From contig JABXIW010000371.1 in assembly GCA_013372875.1 (NCBI GenBank), positions 1 through 10,927 of the forward strand: a DNA stretch of 10,927 bases. Reading direction: 5' to 3'. The notes below the pieces were generated by a model that saw only the letters and a program-made list of their open reading frames with translations, ran no database searches and was not told where the DNA came from. How positions within the stretch are numbered: the stretch's first letter is position 1; each line of letters begins with the position of its first letter. The DNA comes from Gammaproteobacteria bacterium. GTDB taxonomy: Bacteria; Pseudomonadota; Gammaproteobacteria; Enterobacterales; Kangiellaceae. The translations under genes were made by a program, and so were the position numbers. Positions 6,789 to 10,927 of the stretch are shown piece by piece.

Positions 6789-8353
6789 GCCGCCCCCTCA
6801 TTCAACGCTTGAATTTTATCATCACAAGCTTTCATAATTGCAGCAACATGAACAATCGCTAGGTCATAGGACTGAAGAACTAAATCACTAGCGCCATTCT
6901 CTCGGCGGTCTTCCATTTCCTCCGTTAAATCAACCAAAAGCTCATCCCATGGCGCATGTAAAAGCGGCTGAAAACGAGCACATGATACGCAGATTTTGAT
7001 ACCGCTATCACAGGCACTCCCGCCACAGTTACCAACATGCTTCATACCATTAATATGTCGTCTGCTCGCGGGATCACTCGACCTAACAGCCTCTGACTCG
7101 TCGGTTATCAATCGATCTTCAAACATCGCAGCTAAAAAGCCCATGGCCTCATTCATTTTGGCGAAAATTCTAAGAGCTAGTTCTGGGGTATACCCTGTAT
7201 AAACACCTATATTCTGAGTGTCCTCGTGATCTAACAGGTAAGCAAGCTGAACCCCACTAATACCGTGACGAACTAAATTAGTTGCGCGAGTGCGGCGACA
7301 ACGAGTGGGTGTGAAGTGAATAGTGTCACCAGTTCGCTCAGAGATTGCACTGCATTTTCTGCTAACAACTCTAGTTAAATCTGATGAACCCTGCACATTT
7401 ATGTGAAGTTTCGCAGGCTCATCCTTTAGGGAGCTACGAAACTCATCTACAGTACAAATCTCCTCGAATTGATCTTCTTTACCAACAAAAAGAGGCAATT
7501 CTGTAAGATCTGCTTTTGTCAATTTGGGCAGTTTTTTCTTCGCCAGCTTCTGAACTTGCTCTGCTAAGTTAATCAAAATTAGAAATAAATCTTCAGTGAT
7601 ATTGAGTGAGCGAAAACTCTTACGAAAGCCACCATCTTCACCACGTTTTTTGGCTCTAGGCACAGAAACTGAATAGATTTGTTTTCCTTTGATTACTTCA
7701 ACATTAAGATCACAGATCCGTAACTGGCGAAGTTGAATCGGGCGTCGTGCCGTCTGATAGCAAATCATGAACCATGCGTATTCACATAGAGTTAGCTGCT
7801 CAGTTAAGAATGCATTAGCTGCCCAACTCATAAGCAATTGCTGCTCGGTAACAGTCCAAGGCCCAGAATGGGGACAGCTATGTAAGACAGCCTTCCCTTT
7901 AACATTCCCATGAAGCTTGAGACTATCTAAGAATGGCGTTATGCCTTTTTGAATGCCTGGGTACTCCCACTCAATCCAGTTGCGTAAAAGCGCACGAATA
8001 GTACCTAACTTATATTCATCTTCTCTAGAAAGACTCCCTTTCAAGTTCAAGACCTGAATTTCAGTAATTTGACCACCTGTATAGTGCTCTGATTGAAAGA
8101 AAAACGAACGAATGTAATGGAGGCAGTTTCTAGCATAATAGGGGGATACTTCTTCTGCCATTCGGGCTAGAGTTAAGCGCAACCCCATTTCAACATCACT
8201 TGACACTGAATCTGGTAAGAGATGAAAAGTCATTTCAATTTCATGGCTGACTTTCCATTTGTCGGATGAGAGATTGAACTGATATCCTTCCTTAGACACA
8301 CGCACTGCGTTTTCATGTTTAGGGAGTTTAAATGCGACAGCGGCAACCATCAT
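6785..8353 (-). CDS. Tyrosine-recombinase-fold protein with altered box II, 522 aa
   Basis: This is the middle recombinase. Box I is TARRPIQLRQL with R204 in the catalytic position. Box II reads TPTRCRRTRATNLVRHG: the arginine is kept (R353), but the usual histidine is Thr350. Box III H376 lies in LLDHEDTQNIGVY and the nucleophile candidate is Y385. It is therefore close to a complete R-H-R-H-Y set with one substitution, and could be active, weakly active or mainly structural. A Cys4 cluster (C443, C448, C455, C458 in GNCGGSACDS and ICVSCARFQP) follows the catalytic domain and looks zinc-binding. The N-terminal 200 residues would form the arm- and core-binding domains. ATG 8353 overlaps the previous stop as ATGA, with AAGGAG (8359-8364) five bases upstream. 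The next codon, also ATG, is an alternative start. Confidence 0.87.
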   Translation of the reverse strand: MMVAAVAFKLPKHENAVRVSKEGYQFNLSSDKWKVSHEIEMTFHLLPDSVSSDVEMGLRLTLARMAEEVSPYYARNCLHYIRSFFFQSEHYTGGQITEIQVLNLKGSLSREDEYKLGTIRALLRNWIEWEYPGIQKGITPFLDSLKLHGNVKGKAVLHSCPHSGPWTVTEQQLLMSWAANAFLTEQLTLCEYAWFMICYQTARRPIQLRQLRICDLNVEVIKGKQIYSVSVPRAKKRGEDGGFRKSFRSLNITEDLFLILINLAEQVQKLAKKKLPKLTKADLTELPLFVGKEDQFEEICTVDEFRSSLKDEPAKLHINVQGSSDLTRVVSRKCSAISERTGDTIHFTPTRCRRTRATNLVRHGISGVQLAYLLDHEDTQNIGVYTGYTPELALRIFAKMNEAMGFLAAMFEDRLITDESEAVRSSDPASRRHINGMKHVGNCGGSACDSGIKICVSCARFQPLLHAPWDELLVDLTEEMEDRRENGASDLVLQSYDLAIVHVAAIMKACDDKIQALNEGAA

Positions 8354-9834
8354 TTATTCTCCTTTTCTGCATTATCAGCAAGCTTATAAGCAATACCTAA
8401 TACACTTGGAACCAGCCTTTTAAGCTCTTCTTCTGCACTCTCAGGCTCATCTTTCCCATTAGCTCTCCGCATCGTAGCTGCCTCATCCTTCATCAGAGCC
8501 ATACTAATTTTTTCGGCAGACTCTTTTGTATGCCGAAGGTTGTAAACTTCAGCAGATTTCTCATCACTATGCCCCATTAAATACATGCGCACTTGCTTCT
8601 CTTTCTTTTCAGAAATAATGTCATCCATTCGACCTTCCTGACGCGCTAAACGGTTATTTATATCAATAATCCTAGAAATTAAATTGTTTCGGTTATGTCG
8701 ATATGCATGAGCACCAGCAAGCTTATCTATCTTGATACCTTCCGCTTCAATAAACGAAGCCAGAGCTTTATCACGAGCAATCTTCAATACGAGTTTGGAG
8801 CATTGTTTTATACTCAACGGTTGCCCGACTGTATTCTTACTAGAAACAAACAGGAAGCCATGGCTTTGGCTTGCAGGAAGCGCTTGTACCATATGTCTCC
8901 TTTCTCCTGTCACGTAATCGCGCAACAAATCTGTCAGATCCTGCGATATTGGCAGATCACGCTCCAGTGTTTTTGCATTTGGTTCAAGTGCTCTCCATAT
9001 GTCCTCAGGATCATCATGCCGACGAACAATTGAAATGGTTTGCGCCGCGAAATTTACATCAGAGACTTTTAACTGAAGTAGTTCCCCCACACGCATACCA
9101 GTGTCGTATAGCACTCTGATAATTAGATAGTTCCTATCACAAACTAGAGCAGTAAAGGGGTTATCGATACATTCTGGCTCAGCAATTCGCATAATCTCTT
9201 CAAAGACTTCAGGTGGCGGAGCCTTCTTGTCAGGATCATTTCGTTTTGCACGAGCGCCTTGTCGTTTTGGTCGTTGTTTAATTATGACTTGCTTAACTTT
9301 TTCAGCAGCATCTAAGTAATAAGCGTAATGGGAGTAATGGCGAAGTCCTACATCTACAATAAAGTGGAGAAATTCAGCTACTACCTTCAGTCGATGACGA
9401 TGTAGCTTCACTCCTACTACCTCATCTGGAGCCACAGATGAAGGTAACTGTGTTCGCATAGAAATTACGTTGCTTTCACTCTTTTGTGTATGCTTACGTC
9501 GTACAACTTTCGTCTGAAGTTTACAATGGCGAGCTAGAGATTTAGCCTCAAGCGTTGAAAGGAATTCTGGTGGTGAAAATTGACTTGCTGGAGCTGTTTC
9601 ATCTGCATCCGCAATACCAATAACCTTTTCAAAGAAAGGTTGCTCCTGCATTTCATCCCAAAGTAGGAAATGAACGAGAACATTCGAAATGTTCCTCATT
9701 GTCTCTTGAGTTGACCCTCTATAGTGCGTTGTAAGGAACAATGTCGTCCAGAAATCAGGCACACCATTAGCATCCGATAAACAAGAGAAACGCTCTCCGT
9801 TTTGAAAAATGAGTTGTTCTCGATGAAGCTCCAT
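8350..9834 (-). CDS. Tyrosine recombinase/integrase with complete active site, 494 aa
   Basis: First gene of the operon and the best candidate for the main strand-cutting recombinase. Numbering from the ATG at 9834, the catalytic set is complete: R248 in TGMRVGELLQL, K288 in AKTLERDLPI, H376 and R379 in HAYRH, H422 in LMGHSDEKSAEVY, and nucleophile Y431. The N-terminal 200 residues hold the SAM-like core-binding domain, followed by a basic linker (KQRPKRQGARAKR). The C-terminal 60 residues are charged and helical. The frame is open to a TTG at 9879, but that codon lies upstream of the predicted transcription start (about 9855). The ATG at 9834 has GGTGG (9839-9843) before it and is chosen. 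Three inverted-repeat motifs lie within 150 bases upstream, as expected for a recombinase gene beside its attachment site. Confidence 0.92.
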   Translation of the reverse strand: MELHREQLIFQNGERFSCLSDANGVPDFWTTLFLTTHYRGSTQETMRNISNVLVHFLLWDEMQEQPFFEKVIGIADADETAPASQFSPPEFLSTLEAKSLARHCKLQTKVVRRKHTQKSESNVISMRTQLPSSVAPDEVVGVKLHRHRLKVVAEFLHFIVDVGLRHYSHYAYYLDAAEKVKQVIIKQRPKRQGARAKRNDPDKKAPPPEVFEEIMRIAEPECIDNPFTALVCDRNYLIIRVLYDTGMRVGELLQLKVSDVNFAAQTISIVRRHDDPEDIWRALEPNAKTLERDLPISQDLTDLLRDYVTGERRHMVQALPASQSHGFLFVSSKNTVGQPLSIKQCSKLVLKIARDKALASFIEAEGIKIDKLAGAHAYRHNRNNLISRIIDINNRLARQEGRMDDIISEKKEKQVRMYLMGHSDEKSAEVYNLRHTKESAEKISMALMKDEAATMRRANGKDEPESAEEELKRLVPSVLGIAYKLADNAEKENK

Positions 9835-9861
9835 ACGACCACCATAAATCAAGTTTAATTT

Positions 9862-9890
9862 ATTGTAGAAAGGTAGCAAAATAAAATCAA
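9862..9890 (-). promoter_or_regulatory. Sigma70-type promoter of the recombinase operon
   Basis: On the minus strand, a -35 box TTGATT (plus-strand 9885-9890) and a -10 box TACAAT (plus-strand 9862-9867) are separated by exactly 17 bases, a near-consensus arrangement. The predicted start is near 9855, giving a leader of about 21 bases before the ATG at 9834. Copies of the AAATCAAGT inverted-repeat motif overlap the -35 box and the -10/start region, which points to autoregulation by an element protein. Confidence 0.75.
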
Positions 9891-9915
9891 GTATAAATTT
9901 TAAGCAGAAAACAAA

Positions 9916-9939
9916 AAAGCCCCGTAATAACGGGGCTTT
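9916..9939 (-). terminator. Intrinsic terminator just upstream of the recombinase promoter
   Basis: A perfect 10-bp stem, AAAGCCCCGT (9916-9925) with ACGGGGCTTT (9930-9939), surrounds a 4-base loop. On the minus strand it is followed by a continuing T run (CGGGGCTTTTTTG), the classic form of a Rho-independent terminator. On the plus strand the run is only three T, so leftward transcripts are the target. No leftward gene is visible to its right in the window, so it probably blocks read-in from host DNA, or from element genes when the ends are joined in a circle. Confidence 0.85.
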
Positions 9940-9951
9940 AAGCTAATCACT

Positions 9952-9980
9952 CAATAATAAATCAAGTTTTTTTATTATTG
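9952..9980. repeat. Perfect 10-bp inverted repeat at the element/pip junction (candidate attachment core)
   Basis: CAATAATAAA (9952-9961) and TTTATTATTG (9971-9980) are perfect inverted repeats around the 9-base centre TCAAGTTTT. The right arm ends exactly where pip-like coding sequence starts. Two inverted arms around a short centre are the standard form of a tyrosine recombinase core site. It lacks GC content and is a poor transcription terminator. The exact exchange position cannot be set without the other end or the empty target site. Confidence 0.6.
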
Positions 9981-10801
9981 GGGTGGCTAAAACGGGCTAT
10001 CGTCGGCGTTATGACCCAGAAAAGTATCTGATCATTTCTTTTGAACAGCGAGGATGTGGTCGCAGCTTACCTTTGATCACTGACTCTCTTGATCGTATCC
10101 AAGAGTTTAATACTTCTAATTTCATCGCAGATATTGAAAAGTTAAGGCAGCATTTAGATATTTCTTCTTGGCTTGTGACTGGTATTTCTTGGGGTACGAC
10201 GCTGGCTCTTGCATACGCACAAGCTCATCCATCACGAGTCCAAGCGCTTGTCTTAGCAGCCATTAACTTGGCTACATCCGCTGAGGTGAAGTGGATTACC
10301 GAGGATATGAAGGTAATTTTCCCTGAAGAGTGGGAGGCGTTTCAGCAATCGGCTCAAGCTCTGCCTGATGAATCGCTCATTGATGCTTATTACCGTGCGA
10401 TTCTAAGTCAAGATGCAGAAGTTAGATTTAGTGCATATAAAGCTTGGAGTCGATGGGAGTCTGCACACGTCTCTATCGACCCAATGGCTATGCCAAATCC
10501 TTCATTTGAAGATGAACAATTCAGGGCTGTTTTCTGTACGCAGGTCATTCACTTTTGGAAGCATGCTGCATTCCTAAGTGAAACACATATTTTGGACAAT
10601 ATGTCGAAGCTACAGGGTATTCCAGGGGTACTGATTCATGGCCGGTTAGATGTCAGTTCTCCAGTGAAAACTGCATGGGATTTGAATAAGGCTTGGGATG
10701 CAGGAAGGTTGATAGTCATCGAAGATGAGGGGCACGGCGGTCCTAAAATCATTGGAGCCTTTGTCGATGCGGTTAAAGAGTTAACGCCAAGGTTTGAATA
10801 A
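9981..10801 (+). pseudogene. pip: Proline iminopeptidase (S33 alpha/beta hydrolase), 5' end lost at the element junction
   Basis: The remaining roughly 270 residues match the proline iminopeptidase pattern: RRRYDPEKYLIISFEQRGCGRS near the start, the nucleophile elbow GISWGTTLALAYAQ, the acid loop HGRLD and the histidine loop EGHGGP. Counting from the GTG at 9983, the triad is S69, D223 and H251. Family members start about 40-50 residues earlier and carry HGGPG(G), which shapes the oxyanion hole, shortly before the YDPEKY region. Here that part is replaced by AT-rich element sequence in the same open frame, which has a stop at 9944-9946. GTG 9983 is the only nearby start and has no convincing ribosome binding site. 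The product, if made, would lack the oxyanion motif, so the gene is called disrupted. The full enzyme removes N-terminal proline from peptides in the cytoplasm. The 5' fragment should lie at the far end of the element. Confidence 0.85.
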
Positions 10802-10827
10802 GACTACCCACAAATACTGACCAGTCT

Positions 10828-10879
10828 CTCCCCTTTGAGCTCGTTGTGTTGAGAGCTTCGGAGTTTGATACAAGGGGAG
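10828..10879. repeat. Inverted repeat downstream of pip
   Basis: CTCCCCTT (10828-10835) and AAGGGGAG (10872-10879) are an 8-bp inverted repeat with a 36-base interior, 26 bases after the pip stop. It could be the folded end of the pip transcript, but no T run follows and the loop is long. The rest of 10802-10927 shows no gene. Confidence 0.3.
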
Positions 10880-10927
10880 GTTAGGTGGGGTTGGTGGTTT
10901 GATGCTGAATGCTAGGTAAGGTGCTTG

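Larger units (their letters stand above)
1..9980. mobile_element. Integrative element with a three-recombinase operon, right end and interior; left end outside window
   Basis: Three consecutive tyrosine-recombinase-fold genes, two small coiled-coil genes and a helicase gene form one leftward operon whose promoter lies beside the right boundary. The right boundary is placed at about 9980/9981, because pip-like coding sequence begins at 9981 without its conserved N-terminal part, while 9952-9980 is a perfect AT-rich inverted repeat. Tyrosine recombinase elements that insert into conserved protein-coding genes and carry their recombinase operon at one end are known (Tn554 relatives, strand-biased circularizing elements, Gamma-Mobile-Trio islands), and this layout fits that class. 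No pip 5' fragment is seen to the left, so the element should continue past position 1, with the genes at 1-1423 as cargo. The exact boundary base is inferred within a few nucleotides. Confidence 0.75.
9844..9980. repeat. Three AAATCAAGT-centred inverted-repeat motifs at the element end
   Basis: AAATCAAGT occurs at 9846-9854, 9884-9892 and 9959-9967, all in the same orientation. Copies one and three share 13 bases, ATAAATCAAGTTT (9844-9856 and 9957-9969). Each copy sits in an inverted repeat with AT-rich arms: ATAAAT/ATTTAT (9844-9849, 9858-9863), TAAAAT/ATTTTA (9882-9887, 9897-9902) and CAATAATAAA/TTTATTATTG (9952-9961, 9971-9980), with 8- to 9-base centres starting at or next to CAAGT. I saw no further copy elsewhere in the window, though this was a search by eye. 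The array is best read as binding sites for a recombinase or accessory protein. The AT-rich background raises the chance of coincidence for the arms, less so for the shared CAAGT. Confidence 0.65.

Noticed and set aside
8695..9119. Three plus-strand open frames opposite the first recombinase
   Set aside because: They overlap one another in different frames and lie across the conserved catalytic region on the other strand.
36..9358. TACATCTAC at about 36, 1436 and 9350 as a dispersed repeat
   Set aside because: Only 9-10 bases match, the third copy is inside coding sequence, and flanks do not agree. Coincidence is likely at this length.
4620..9834. RIT-type recombinase-in-trio element
   Set aside because: RIT proteins are much shorter (about 300-420 aa) and the elements are compact. 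The lengths here, the Cys-rich tails and the accessory genes fit the Tn554-like or strand-biased circularizing class better.
9835..9879. Longer first recombinase starting at the TTG at 9879
   Set aside because: The TTG lies between the -35 and -10 boxes of a strong promoter, upstream of the predicted transcription start. ATG 9834 has a ribosome binding site.
1..10927. CRISPR array, tRNA, rRNA or transposase genes
   Set aside because: No regularly spaced repeats, tRNA-like cloverleaf, rRNA sequence or DDE transposase motifs were seen on either strand.

Overview
The window reads as one end of an integrated mobile element in an AT-leaning gammaproteobacterial genome. A marine relative of Vibrio or Shewanella is my guess, from protein and codon style only. 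Nearly the whole window (1 to about 9980) appears to be element. The last ~950 bases are host sequence: a proline iminopeptidase (pip) gene whose 5' part, including the normally invariant HGGPG motif, is missing exactly where element-like AT-rich sequence begins. The other end of the element, which should carry the missing pip 5' fragment, is not in the window.

The core of the element is a leftward operon of six genes (9834 to 1497). Every join is a short overlap or an 11-base gap. In order it encodes a tyrosine recombinase with a complete active site (494 aa); a second tyrosine-recombinase-fold protein with a substituted box II histidine and a Cys4 cluster (522 aa); a large third one with a Cys-rich tail (722 aa); two small coiled-coil proteins (145 and 155 aa); and a RecD2-like superfamily 1 helicase (739 aa). 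A strong sigma70-type promoter (TTGATT, 17 bp, TACAAT) starts it. An intrinsic terminator just upstream of that promoter points into the operon, so transcription entering from outside should stop there.

The terminal 140 bases (9844-9980) hold three copies of the 9-mer AAATCAAGT. Each sits inside an AT-rich inverted repeat. The outermost is a perfect 10-bp inverted repeat that abuts the pip junction. The other two overlap the -35 region and the -10/start region of the operon promoter. This looks like a recombinase or accessory-protein binding array that both marks the element end and could autoregulate the operon.

Left of the operon and converging on it is apparent cargo: the 3' part of a membrane-anchored protein with a GAF-like cytosolic domain (open to the window edge), and a 54-aa basic protein with its own promoter and ribosome binding site.

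The layout recalls multi-recombinase elements such as Tn554 (TnpA/TnpB/TnpC), strand-biased circularizing integrative elements (intA-tfp-intB-srap) and Gamma-Mobile-Trio islands. The combination of three recombinase-fold proteins, two coiled-coil proteins and a RecD2-like helicase in one coupled operon is the part most worth following up. Family assignments are from motif reading by eye, without database searches.
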